Under the pieces are notes generated by a model. That model saw only the letters and a list, made by a program, of their open reading frames with translations, made no database searches and was not told the DNA's origin. A DNA stretch of 64,000 nucleotides from the NCBI RefSeq assembly GCF_000213555.1, contig NZ_GL891981.1, forward strand, positions 110,821 to 174,820, given 5' to 3'. The stretch comes from Dysgonomonas gadei ATCC BAA-286. Lineage in GTDB: Bacteria; Bacteroidota; Bacteroidia; Bacteroidales; Dysgonomonadaceae. Made by a program: the position numbers and the translations under genes. This document shows, piece after piece, positions 55,336 through 62,635 of this stretch (position 1 is the first letter of the stretch; each line of letters opens with the position of its first letter).

Positions 55336-56166
55336 TTATTGTAGTATTGCTGTTATCTTTTCCGTATTGCTTAGCGTTGCATTGAACAATGTTTCCAGAT
55401 TCAGGGAAGTTTCTTCATTGTTTTCATTTTCAAGGATTAGCTTGTATCCTTGTATCGATGGTGAAGCGTACAATGCTTTTTCCACATCCTTTTCGCTAAA
55501 GCTTTCCAAAAAGCGCAGTTTCTCACAAATCCTTGATACGGAAGCATTCATCAGCACTTTATTATTGTCGAGGATGATCACCTGTTCCAATAACTTATCC
55601 ACATCCTGTACCTGATGAGTCGAGATCAGGATCGTTTTTTCATCGGTCATCCCCGAAGCTATAAATTTGCGGAACTGGCTTTTGCCGGGTATATCAAGTC
55701 CGTTGGTAGGCTCATCCATCAGCAATAGGGGAGTATTTGCGGCCAAAGCAAAGCTCATAAAGACCTTTTTCTTTTGACCAAGAGAAAGTTCGTTCAGATG
55801 CACATCGGCTTCCATCTCGAAGCACTCCAGATTTTTATCCAGTTGTTCCTGACTAAAAGCGGGATAGAACGGACGATTGATTTCTACATACTTTCTTAGT
55901 GGTATACCAGGTAATTCAAATTCTTCGGGCACTATGAACATATCCTGCAATGTAGAAGGCTTACGCCTTGCCACATCCTCGCCTTTATATTCCACCTTAC
56001 CCTTTTTAGGACTTAAGAGGCCTGTAAGCAAATACAACATAGTCGATTTGCCCGCTCCGTTCTTTCCTAACAATCCGCAAACTTTTCCCTTCTCTATAGA
56101 GATTGAAAAATCATCGAATATTAGCTTTTTCTTATACCCGAAGGTAACGTTACGCATTGATATCAT
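55336..56166 (-). CDS. ABC transporter ATP-binding protein
   Basis: The start at 56166 (MISMRNVTFGYKK) was chosen since a longer reading from 56250 would run through the promoter and operator repeats. The 276-residue ATPase has Walker A GLLGKNGAGKSTM, the LSLGQKKKVF signature and Walker B LLLMDEPTNGLD, with the H-loop in ILISTHQV. It is the first gene of the operon with permease, GntR regulator and the adhesin-like protein. Confidence 0.93.
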   Translation of the reverse strand: MISMRNVTFGYKKKLIFDDFSISIEKGKVCGLLGKNGAGKSTMLYLLTGLLSPKKGKVEYKGEDVARRKPSTLQDMFIVPEEFELPGIPLRKYVEINRPFYPAFSQEQLDKNLECFEMEADVHLNELSLGQKKKVFMSFALAANTPLLLMDEPTNGLDIPGKSQFRKFIASGMTDEKTILISTHQVQDVDKLLEQVIILDNNKVLMNASVSRICEKLRFLESFSEKDVEKALYASPSIQGYKLILENENNEETSLNLETLFNATLSNTEKITAILQ

Positions 56167-56185
56167 ATTAATTAGATTAAAAATA

Positions 56186-56209
56186 TAATAGTGTAATAGT
56201 ATAATAGTA
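56186..56209 (-). promoter_or_regulatory. Triple octamer repeat, candidate GntR operator
   Basis: TAATAGTG, TAATAGTA and TAATAGTA stand head to tail at exact 8-base intervals, partly inside the transcript start region predicted from the promoter 56214-56243. One 8-base step is close to but less than a helical turn. A YtrA-type regulator encoded in the same operon makes autoregulation through this site likely. Confidence 0.6.
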
Positions 56210-56213
56210 TACG

Positions 56214-56243
56214 CAAATGTATTGATAATTTTTATAAATACAA
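56214..56243 (-). promoter_or_regulatory. Promoter of the GntR/ABC operon
   Basis: On the minus strand TTG (56243-56241), a 19-base spacer and TACATTTG (56221-56214) match the Bacteroidetes consensus. Transcription would start near 56207, inside the octamer repeats, and give a leader of about 40 bases before the ATPase start at 56166. Confidence 0.75.
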
Positions 56244-56438
56244 TAATCAAGGCGATTTTTTTGAAAAATATTTTTCAGGAAAAACAGATACAAGCTATAA
56301 AAAATACGTCACTAATTTTTATTAATTACTGATTCTCATTACTTACTTTGTATTTCATTCTCTAATCTTTATTTATTGTTAAAAAAAGGTGACACAAGTA
56401 ACAGAATTAATGGAAAATAAAAAGTGAAAGATTAAACG

Positions 56439-57119
56439 TTATTTTCTCCGTTTCTTTCCTCTCTTTCCTGCCGGACTGAATACCGGATGGTTATTACTCG
56501 CTTTTATCGTGCGTTTCCGCTCAGCCTTGACCCTGTACAGCCTGTCAAGCATTATCTTTGCTTCAGCTTCTTCAGGATCATCAACCGGGCTTTCTTTTTC
56601 CTCTGCCGGAACAATCTCTACTTCCTCAACATACTCTGCTATTTCATTTTCTTCCGTATCCTCCGGAATAGTTACGTCAACGGTAATTATCTCCTTTTTG
56701 CTTGAAATACCTTCCATCTCCTTTTGAGTTAGTTGGGTGTCGGCAATTCTATCCTGCCTGTCCAGTAACAGCTTAATTGTTTTCAGGTCGGGCAGGCAAG
56801 ATTTCCTGCGGATAACTTTCGACTGTAGTACCAGTTTTTCCGGTTCATGTTCGTCCGGCAGATATGTTTCTTTTTCTTCTACCATCATATACCCGTCCAG
56901 CCGCTTTTTAAGGGATGAATATAACATTTGCCTGATCCTGTCCTCGCGCCTGCATTCCGCGTCGAATATCTCTTTTGCCAAACCCGGAACTGTTTCTTTC
57001 CAGCAGTAGAAAGTCTTTCGGCTGATACCCGTAACCCTGCAAATTTCCGCTACAGAACAAAAATCATCCTCTATCAGCGAAACAATCGTTTCTGCTACAC
57101 CCTCGTTATACTTTGCCAT
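56439..57119 (-). CDS. Orphan HTH protein resembling phage terminase small subunit
   Basis: This 226-residue protein has an N-terminal helix-turn-helix (about 5-45: TIVSLIEDDFCSVAEICRVTGISRKTFYCW), the layout of phBC6A51-type and terminase small-subunit proteins, then a helical segment and an acidic stretch (TEENEIAEYVEEVEIV) and a strongly basic tail (KRGKKRRK). No terminase large subunit or other phage gene is near, so it may be a domesticated regulator or a prophage remnant. No obvious promoter was found; a 180-base gap without genes (56244-56438, AT-rich, with a GTAAC-type repeat fragment near 56383) follows it. Confidence 0.75.
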   Translation of the reverse strand: MAKYNEGVAETIVSLIEDDFCSVAEICRVTGISRKTFYCWKETVPGLAKEIFDAECRREDRIRQMLYSSLKKRLDGYMMVEEKETYLPDEHEPEKLVLQSKVIRRKSCLPDLKTIKLLLDRQDRIADTQLTQKEMEGISSKKEIITVDVTIPEDTEENEIAEYVEEVEIVPAEEKESPVDDPEEAEAKIMLDRLYRVKAERKRTIKASNNHPVFSPAGKRGKKRRK

Positions 57120-57283
57120 AAGATTAAAGATTAATAGTTTTTTATGATCAATTGTTTTTCAGTATAGATAAATGCAGATGAAAATGATTGTCTTTTTTAA
57201 CATAAAGTTTTATGGATTAGTCGTTGGGATTAAATATTCTATTTTTTCTAACGCGCCATCCGGCTTGTTTTTCTTAACTTTTT

Positions 57284-57689
57284 CTTGATAAAAAGTTACA
57301 AAAATCAAGACTGCATCCCTCCGGCGACCCAAAACCGCAGCTCCGGTGGGGCAAAATAATACGGAGTCATCTTTTACCGGATTATCAGCTGTGTATAGCA
57401 GCTACCCTATTTTGCCCTACACCTCTGCTTTACGGATTGGGTACCCCGCCTGCGGAATGAGGCCGGAATCGCGATGCGGCGGCAAGACAGAGATTTTTCA
57501 GGCTTTAGCCCCGCGTGCGTCAGCCCTTGCGCATTAGTGACGCAGGCGGGGTACCCAATCCGTTGCAGGCGGCGTAGAATCAAACGGGGCGATAGCCCGT
57601 TTGTTTGATTCAGCTGTCAAAACGGTTTTGGGTCGCCGAGGAACTTAGCGCTAGCTTTTTGCTTCCTTTTGGGCAATGCCAAAAGGAAG
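57284..57689. repeat. GC-rich intergenic element of nested inverted repeats
   Basis: The gap 57120-57863 has no convincing gene. Within it lie a hairpin at 57284-57309 (CTTGAT/ATCAAG), a 15-base inverted pair 57323-57337 with 57623-57637 (GGCGACCCAAAACCG), a 23-base perfect pair 57432-57454 with 57541-57563 (ACGGATTGGGTACCCCGCC...), a hairpin at 57581-57603 (CAAACGGG/CCCGTTTG) and an 11-base stem at 57662-57689. The block is far richer in GC than its surroundings. It has the look of a non-coding repetitive or palindromic element, possibly a miniature element, but no transposase or target duplication is visible. Confidence 0.8.
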
Positions 57690-57810
57690 GACAAGCCCGG
57701 GAGGGCGCGGCAGTAATGAGCTAAAAACCTCTAATTTAAATTAAGATAGTCTCTATGCATTAAAAAATAGAACATTAATATCCAATTATTGATTCACTTG
57801 AATAATAAAA

Positions 57811-57840
57811 TAAAGGACGGTTAAATAAAACCGTCCTTTA
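57811..57840 (-). terminator. Terminator of the DUF4377 gene
   Basis: TAAAGGACGGTT pairs with AACCGTCCTTTA with a short loop, and a T-rich run follows on the minus strand, 24 bases after the stop at 57864. Confidence 0.8.
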
Positions 57841-57863
57841 TCTATGATCATAAGAGATATGAT

Positions 57864-58241
57864 TTACTCCACAGGTTCGGGCTGTAAATCATCTCCCGTC
57901 GGCATATCAGGGAGCTTATCCGATGTTTTCTCCTCTTTAGAAACTTCCTTTACCAAAGTATATTTTAACGAAGACTGATCTGCTGCAGGATGCTCCACTT
58001 TTTCGACTTTTACTTCCAATACATATTCATATCCGGGTTCATAAACGAAACCGTCTATATTGCTATAAAAGAACTCCCAGTCTGTCTGACCGTCTTTTTT
58101 TACCAAAAGACATTTCATTGGTGCTACTCCTACACAATCACCCTGCTTGGATGCTACAGTCAACTTTTCCGTGTTTTTTGAACTACCGCAGGAACCTAAA
58201 AATAAAGCTACTGCAAGCAGGCTTACCATTAATTTATACAT
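57864..58241 (-). CDS. DUF4377 lipoprotein
   Basis: This 125-residue lipoprotein (lipobox LFLGSC) has a single DUF4377 domain, recognised by DCVGVAPMKCLLVK, WEFFYSNIDGFVYEPGYEYVL and a paired-cysteine arrangement. The domain is common in Bacteroidetes, sometimes beside META heat-shock-like domains, and its role is unknown. The C terminus is an acidic, proline-rich tail. It is a single-gene unit with its own terminator. Confidence 0.85.
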   Translation of the reverse strand: MYKLMVSLLAVALFLGSCGSSKNTEKLTVASKQGDCVGVAPMKCLLVKKDGQTDWEFFYSNIDGFVYEPGYEYVLEVKVEKVEHPAADQSSLKYTLVKEVSKEEKTSDKLPDMPTGDDLQPEPVE

Positions 58242-58305
58242 AATCTATTATTTTTGAATATATTAATACCTTATTTATAAACATGTATACCACTGAAAAG
58301 GTTTA

Positions 58306-59421
58306 TTATTCAACCATATACTCTACCTCATGGGCTTCTATCAACTGAGGTATTTCGAGTTTCAGCAACATCTTGTCCAGTACATTTTCAGGCAACTGGA
58401 ATTCGCGGTTACGGTTTTGACTTCGCCATACTTCATATGGTTTCTCCACATACACTATTCTTACCTTTGCACCATACAATGTAAACAGGTCGACAAGTTG
58501 CTGACGCATCAAGCGTGTGATATTAGTAGCGTTCCATACGAAGTCCTGTTTTTTTCGTAAATATACACGTGCCTGTTCTTTCGCTTCCTGCACTACACGG
58601 CCGGTTGCTGATCTGTCTGTTGGACTGTATTTGTACTTACGGCGGATAGCATCGAGACTGATGACCGGGATATCCGGTTTCAACGATTGTATATAATGGT
58701 CCTTGCCCATTCCCGGCAATCCGGATAGTATCGTGACTTCACACTTGAAATCATCGTAAGGTACATAACCGATATAACCGTCTATCGTATTGAAGTATTC
58801 GTACCGGGCACTTGCCGTCGGAAACTCCAGAGCCTTGTCCCAGCAACCTTCGTCTTTACAAAACATTTCAAATAAATCTAATGATTCTATCAACGCTTCC
58901 CCATCCTCGCATATTCTACCACGGGCATCCGCCTCAGCCAGCATTTTTAGCTGGCGGGTATTAGCCCTCAGCGATACTGCATGAATCTTTTTGGCTGGTT
59001 CCAATTTCTCCATCAGCCACAGAGGCAAACCATGAAAACGAACAAGGGAAACTACTTTTTCACGAATGTCAAAGGGTGTAGGGATATCCCTGAACAGGAT
59101 ATTCCGTGCAGTGTATTCTCCCCTGCGGGCATGTCCGTTGGCCGAGATATTTCCATTACCCTCGTCTTGCGAAGTGGAGCGTTTCTCAATATCGTGCATG
59201 AGAGCTGCCGCCCATAATATTTCCTGCTCCTGTTCAGATAATGTTTCATACCGGGGCATCTTAGTCAATTCATCAAGTACCATTTGTGTATGGATGGCTA
59301 CATTACCCTCGACATGATGATTTTTATGCTGTATTACATTTTTCATATCAGCAACCCACGAAAACTGTTTTTCGAGCGATTGCCAGTCTTTATTTTGTGT
59401 TAATTTCCAAATCATAATCAT
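58306..59421 (-). CDS. HD-Pnk RNA end-healing enzyme (2',3'-phosphoesterase and 5'-kinase)
   Basis: This 371-residue protein fuses an HD phosphohydrolase (about 35-195, with HD at His76-Asp77 in LMHDIEKR and upstream HTQMVLDEL) to a P-loop polynucleotide kinase (about 225-371, GLPGMGKDHY with Lys240). The same architecture was shown by the Shuman group for Runella slithyformis HD-Pnk, which removes 2',3'-cyclic or 2'/3'-phosphates and phosphorylates 5'-OH ends of broken RNA. The 59427 gene encodes a likely ligase partner, six bases upstream. A start at the third residue (59415) is equally possible. Confidence 0.88.
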   Translation of the reverse strand: MIMIWKLTQNKDWQSLEKQFSWVADMKNVIQHKNHHVEGNVAIHTQMVLDELTKMPRYETLSEQEQEILWAAALMHDIEKRSTSQDEGNGNISANGHARRGEYTARNILFRDIPTPFDIREKVVSLVRFHGLPLWLMEKLEPAKKIHAVSLRANTRQLKMLAEADARGRICEDGEALIESLDLFEMFCKDEGCWDKALEFPTASARYEYFNTIDGYIGYVPYDDFKCEVTILSGLPGMGKDHYIQSLKPDIPVISLDAIRRKYKYSPTDRSATGRVVQEAKEQARVYLRKKQDFVWNATNITRLMRQQLVDLFTLYGAKVRIVYVEKPYEVWRSQNRNREFQLPENVLDKMLLKLEIPQLIEAHEVEYMVE

Positions 59422-59426
59422 ATATT

Positions 59427-60131
59427 TTATTCGTTAATTACTTGCCTTTCCCAAACTAAACGTGCACGTTTCCAGTTACGGGTCCAGTGTTCTCCGGTTT
59501 TTACATGTCCTTTACGGACATATTTGAATACATTGTGAGAGAAGTCGCCGATAAGATATTCTCCTGCATTACGGGTGACAATTCCTTCACGTGTACAATC
59601 TTCGCCGGTTTGTGTATCGGTGGAACCGAATACACTCGGTTGCTGTGCCCATGTCAGTATCTGCCGTTCGAGTCTATCGTCAGGTAAGCCCTTTACCTGC
59701 TGAATATCCAATTCTGGAACAGTAGGGAAATCGAATATCGCAGCATAGAATTTCACTTCTTCCCACGACAGCCATTTGTCGAGGCATCGCACTGCAAACA
59801 CGTAGTAATAAGATTCTATCCGCTTGTATTCGATAGAGTGTATTGCATACAGGTTTTCGCCAAACAGTTCTATATCCCCCAAGTCTCGCTTCATTAGTTC
59901 CCAACGTCCGCGTAACTGGTTTGTCCAGGGAGAAGTGGTAGGTGCTGCATGTGAACGGGCAAAGACTCCAAACCGGTTGAGACAGTTATTCTCTCCATCC
60001 AGTTTCTCTGTATGCACAAGGACTTCTATCTGTTGGATATCATCCCGGTATGTATGGTTTATCCGGTCGTCGCTGGTAGTTCCGGGTGAAAACGGAAAAT
60101 GATATGTACGACCATATTTTTGTGATAACAT
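59427..60131 (-). CDS. RNA ligase (ATP-dependent, Rnl-like)
   Basis: This 234-residue protein has the nucleotidyltransferase motif I TEKLDGEN with Lys43 as the adenylate acceptor, and further family strands such as YAIHSIEY, YYVFAVR (motif III-like), EGIVTR (motif IV-like) and VFKYVRKGHV (motif V-like). It is short, like stand-alone Rnl-type ligases. With HD-Pnk, which would make clean 5'-phosphate and 3'-OH ends, it forms a complete break-repair pair. It starts two bases after the 3' strand of the structured leader at 60133-60244. Confidence 0.88.
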   Translation of the reverse strand: MLSQKYGRTYHFPFSPGTTSDDRINHTYRDDIQQIEVLVHTEKLDGENNCLNRFGVFARSHAAPTTSPWTNQLRGRWELMKRDLGDIELFGENLYAIHSIEYKRIESYYYVFAVRCLDKWLSWEEVKFYAAIFDFPTVPELDIQQVKGLPDDRLERQILTWAQQPSVFGSTDTQTGEDCTREGIVTRNAGEYLIGDFSHNVFKYVRKGHVKTGEHWTRNWKRARLVWERQVINE

Positions 60132-60132
60132 A

Positions 60133-60244
60133 ATGTAATTGTTTTTAAGTTTTTAGAATACAATAGCAAACAAGGCCCGTAAATTCACTTTACAGCCTTG
60201 AAAGATGCGGGAAGACTCCCGCTATGTATGCTAAACAATTACAT
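60133..60244 (-). ncRNA. Structured 5' leader of the RNA-repair operon (putative regulatory RNA)
   Basis: In the minus-strand transcript a 12-base perfect pair (60244-60233 with 60144-60133; ATGTAATTGTTT and AAACAATTACAT) closes a domain of 112 bases, and its 3' strand ends two bases before the ATG at 60131. Inside are a hairpin at 60207-60222 (GCGGGA, 4-base loop, TCCCGC) and a larger one at 60171-60200 (CAAGGC paired with GCCTTG, and GTAAA with TTTAC). A shorter pairing, ACATA (60227-60223) with TATTGT (60165-60160), lies between. That gives a closed three-way-like junction. I see no match to a known riboswitch, and no terminator U run. It may act as a translational switch or as a substrate or sensor for the repair enzymes; both are inferred. 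Confidence 0.6.
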
Positions 60245-60279
60245 GACATTCCGTATGAAATAGTTATAAATAATTTGTA

Positions 60280-60311
60280 CAAAGGTAGTAACATTTATCA
60301 AGACAGCCAAA
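60280..60311 (-). promoter_or_regulatory. Promoter of the RNA-repair operon
   Basis: On the minus strand TTTG (60311-60308), a 20-base spacer and TACCTTTG (60287-60280) match the Bacteroidetes consensus perfectly. Transcription would start near 60273, so the mRNA begins about 29 bases before the structured leader domain, leaving a leader of about 140 bases. Confidence 0.8.
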
Positions 60312-60352
60312 TTTCAGCATTCCGGCACATAATACAGTCAATGAAAAATAAA

Positions 60353-60383
60353 AAGCGCATACCTGAATTTCAGGTATGCGCTT
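60353..60383 (-). terminator. Terminator of the tatAC operon
   Basis: A 15-base perfect stem (AAGCGCATACCTGAA and its complement) is followed by TTTTTATTTTTC on the minus strand, 27 bases after the tatC stop. It separates tatC transcription from the promoter of the RNA-repair operon. Confidence 0.9.
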
Positions 60384-60409
60384 AGCTATGTCAGATTGTA
60401 TTTATTATT

Positions 60410-61267
60410 CTATACCGATAACTGCGGAGAATCCTCTTCTTCCTCCTCTTCATCATCCTCGTCCTCGTCTGTCTCTTTAGGTGCCGGTTTTACCATAAAA
60501 CGGCTCAACTCGAACAGCAGGTAAAGCGGTATAAAGACTACCGATAATGTAAACGGATCGCCCGAAGGTGTAATAACAGCAGACAATACCAAGAGACCTA
60601 CTATAGCATGACGCCTGAACTTCTTAAAGAACGATCTGTTCAATAATCCCAACTGAGACAATAACCACGATACAAGCGGTAACTCAAAGACAATCCCCAT
60701 AATAAATATCAGCATCAGGAAGTTATCCATATACGAGTCGAGCGAGATAGTATTCTCTATCATCTCACTCAGCTGATAAGTAGATAAGAAGCGGAATGTC
60801 ATTGGGAAAACCAGAAAGTAGCCCACTGAGCATCCGATGAAGAACATAATAGTTCCGAACAGGAATACCCACCGGATACTTTTCTTCTCATTAGAATATA
60901 AGGCAGGGCTGACAAAACGCCATATCTCAAATATCAGATAAGGGAATGTAAGTATCAGTGCCAGCCAGAATGAAGTGGTCATGTGCCGGAAAAATTGCGA
61001 TGTAAGATTATAATTTATAATCTTGATATGAAATGTATCATCACAGAAATCAGGCAGAAAAGGTACAGCCGATGTCGCATAACACAGATACTTATACAAG
61101 ACAAAGTCGGCACGCGTAGGCCCCATTATCCATGTGTCGTATATGTACGGCATGATAGCAAACCCAAGTATTGCAAATACAAATAAAGCGATGATAGACC
61201 GTATTAAAGTCCATCGAAGTTCCTCTAAATGATCCCAGAAGGTCATTCCTTCATTGTTCTCTTCCAT
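60410..61267 (-). CDS. tatC: Twin-arginine translocase subunit TatC
   Basis: This 285-residue protein has the TatC N terminus (TFWDHLEELRWTLIRSI) and six membrane segments, with the conserved FVSPALYSNEKKS loop and the SAVITPSGDPFTL segment near the fifth. It binds twin-arginine signal peptides and forms the Tat receptor with TatA. The C terminus is an unusual acidic run (DEDEDDEEEEEED). It follows tatA after 14 bases. Confidence 0.95.
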   Translation of the reverse strand: MEENNEGMTFWDHLEELRWTLIRSIIALFVFAILGFAIMPYIYDTWIMGPTRADFVLYKYLCYATSAVPFLPDFCDDTFHIKIINYNLTSQFFRHMTTSFWLALILTFPYLIFEIWRFVSPALYSNEKKSIRWVFLFGTIMFFIGCSVGYFLVFPMTFRFLSTYQLSEMIENTISLDSYMDNFLMLIFIMGIVFELPLVSWLLSQLGLLNRSFFKKFRRHAIVGLLVLSAVITPSGDPFTLSVVFIPLYLLFELSRFMVKPAPKETDEDEDDEEEEEEDSPQLSV

Positions 61268-61281
61268 AGAAAAGTACTATC

Positions 61282-61479
61282 TCAATCTTTTTTAGTTGTG
61301 TCGTTTCCTTCTATATCGTCTTCAATGCCTTTTACGCCTTCTTTGAAGTTTTTAATTCCTTTACCAAGGCCTTTCATTAGTTCGGGTATTTTACGGCCAC
61401 CAAAAAGTAATAGTACGACTATGGCTATGATGATGATTTCCCCTGTCCCCAGGTTTCCTAAAAACAAAAGTGTTTTCAT
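61282..61479 (-). CDS. tatA: Twin-arginine translocase subunit TatA/E
   Basis: This 65-residue protein has one N-terminal membrane segment followed by FGGRKIPELMKGLGKGIKNFKEG, the amphipathic helix typical of TatA/E, and a charged tail. It is the first gene of the two-gene tat operon; no TatB was seen in the window, as is common for Bacteroidetes. Confidence 0.93.
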   Translation of the reverse strand: MKTLLFLGNLGTGEIIIIAIVVLLLFGGRKIPELMKGLGKGIKNFKEGVKGIEDDIEGNDTTKKD

Positions 61480-61619
61480 GTTTTCTAAGTTTAAATATTA
61501 ATGTAAATATGGCTATATTCCATTCATCAGTAAAAATAACACAAATAATGTCTAGTAGACGGGATGAAATGGATATTTATTTCTTTTTTAACTATTCTTT
61601 GTTTCAAATCAATACCGGC

Positions 61620-62582
61620 CTATGCCGGGATAAGATTTTCTTCTATTCCGGGAGTATAATACACCTTATATTCTCCCTCCTCATCGCAGATAAACAGAGC
61701 ATCTATATCAGGAAATTTCTGCACCCACTCTAATGCTTTTTCGATACCCACTACCAGGAATGCCGTGGCAAAGGCATCTGCTGTAATCGCATCTTTAGCT
61801 ATAACTGTTGTTGACAATAAATTATGAGTTACCGGATAACCTGTTGCCGGATTTATCGTATGTGTAATCTTTTGGCCGTCCTGAATGTAAAACTGACGGT
61901 AATTACCGGATGTGGCCACGCCCCTGTCCGTAATTTGCAGAATGACCTGCAAATCCTGCCCCGGTATAGGATTATCTTCTGCCGGACGATCGATACCGAT
62001 CCTCCATGCTTCCCCGGCTGTATTCTCTCCTTTAAGACGTATTTCTCCGCCTATTTCGACCAGATAATTCAGGCATCCGTGTTTGTCCAAAAAATCAGCA
62101 ACTATATCAGCCGAATAGCCTTTAGCTATGGCATTGGCATTTAGTACTATATTTGGATTCGATTTTATAACACGCTTATTTTCTATCTTTATCTTATCCA
62201 TCCCGATATGTTCTTTAAGGGTATTTACCTTTTCTCTATCGGGTATGTTTTTTTCGCGGGAACTAAAACCCCAGGCTCTGAATAATGGCTCGGCGGAAAT
62301 ATCAAATGTACCTTCCGTTTGCAGGCTTATCTCTTTAGCTTTGCTAAAAACGGTCTCGAAATAGTAGTCTGTTTCTACATCATCATTCCTGTTGATACGC
62401 GAAATAAGGGATGTATCATCATATACAGACATAGATCGTTCAAAACCGGCCAGTAATGACTCTATGCCGGGCTGAAAGTCACGGTCTTCGTCGTCCTGAT
62501 AGATAATATTGTAACTTGTACCTTCCGCAGTTCCTTGTATGCTATAGTAGAAAGTACCGTTGTCGGCCATTACTGCATTCAT
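61620..62582 (-). CDS. apbE: FAD:protein FMN transferase (ApbE family)
   Basis: The start at 62582 avoids the terminator hairpin at 62593-62629 that lies in the same frame just upstream; a start at 62669 would run through it. The 320-residue protein has the ApbE fold with GTSYNIIYQ, GTFDISAEPLFRAWGF, NANAIAKGYSADIVADFL, the IGGEIRLKG loop, ATSGNYRQF and HTINPATGYPV, and the DAITADAFATAFLVVG motif. ApbE proteins attach FMN to threonine of flavoproteins such as Nqr and Rnf subunits. No signal peptide is visible, unusual because most ApbE proteins work outside the membrane. Confidence 0.92.
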   Translation of the reverse strand: MNAVMADNGTFYYSIQGTAEGTSYNIIYQDDEDRDFQPGIESLLAGFERSMSVYDDTSLISRINRNDDVETDYYFETVFSKAKEISLQTEGTFDISAEPLFRAWGFSSREKNIPDREKVNTLKEHIGMDKIKIENKRVIKSNPNIVLNANAIAKGYSADIVADFLDKHGCLNYLVEIGGEIRLKGENTAGEAWRIGIDRPAEDNPIPGQDLQVILQITDRGVATSGNYRQFYIQDGQKITHTINPATGYPVTHNLLSTTVIAKDAITADAFATAFLVVGIEKALEWVQKFPDIDALFICDEEGEYKVYYTPGIEENLIPA

Positions 62583-62592
62583 GCTTATTTGG

Positions 62593-62629
62593 AAAATGAG
62601 CAGGAAGTTGTTTGTCTCCTGCTCATTTT
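62593..62629 (-). terminator. Terminator of the sugar isomerase-like gene
   Basis: AAAATGAGCAGGA at 62593-62605 pairs perfectly with TCCTGCTCATTTT at 62617-62629, immediately after the stop at 62636, and the minus strand continues with TTTTCC. It separates the isomerase-like gene from apbE. Confidence 0.75.
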
Positions 62630-62635
62630 TATACT

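Noticed and set aside
57346..57537. 63-residue open frame inside the GC-rich element
   Set aside because: It covers the inverted repeats, has no start signals or protein-like features, and is best explained by high GC lowering stop-codon frequency.
60171..60222. tRNA-like gene in the RNA-repair leader
   Set aside because: The hairpins lack an acceptor stem, a T-loop sequence and an anticodon loop of seven bases, so this is not a tRNA.
60133..60244. Known riboswitch class (TPP, cobalamin, purine, SAM) for the leader
   Set aside because: None of the conserved cores I know (for example CUGAGA of TPP or GCCACUG of cobalamin) is present in the leader.
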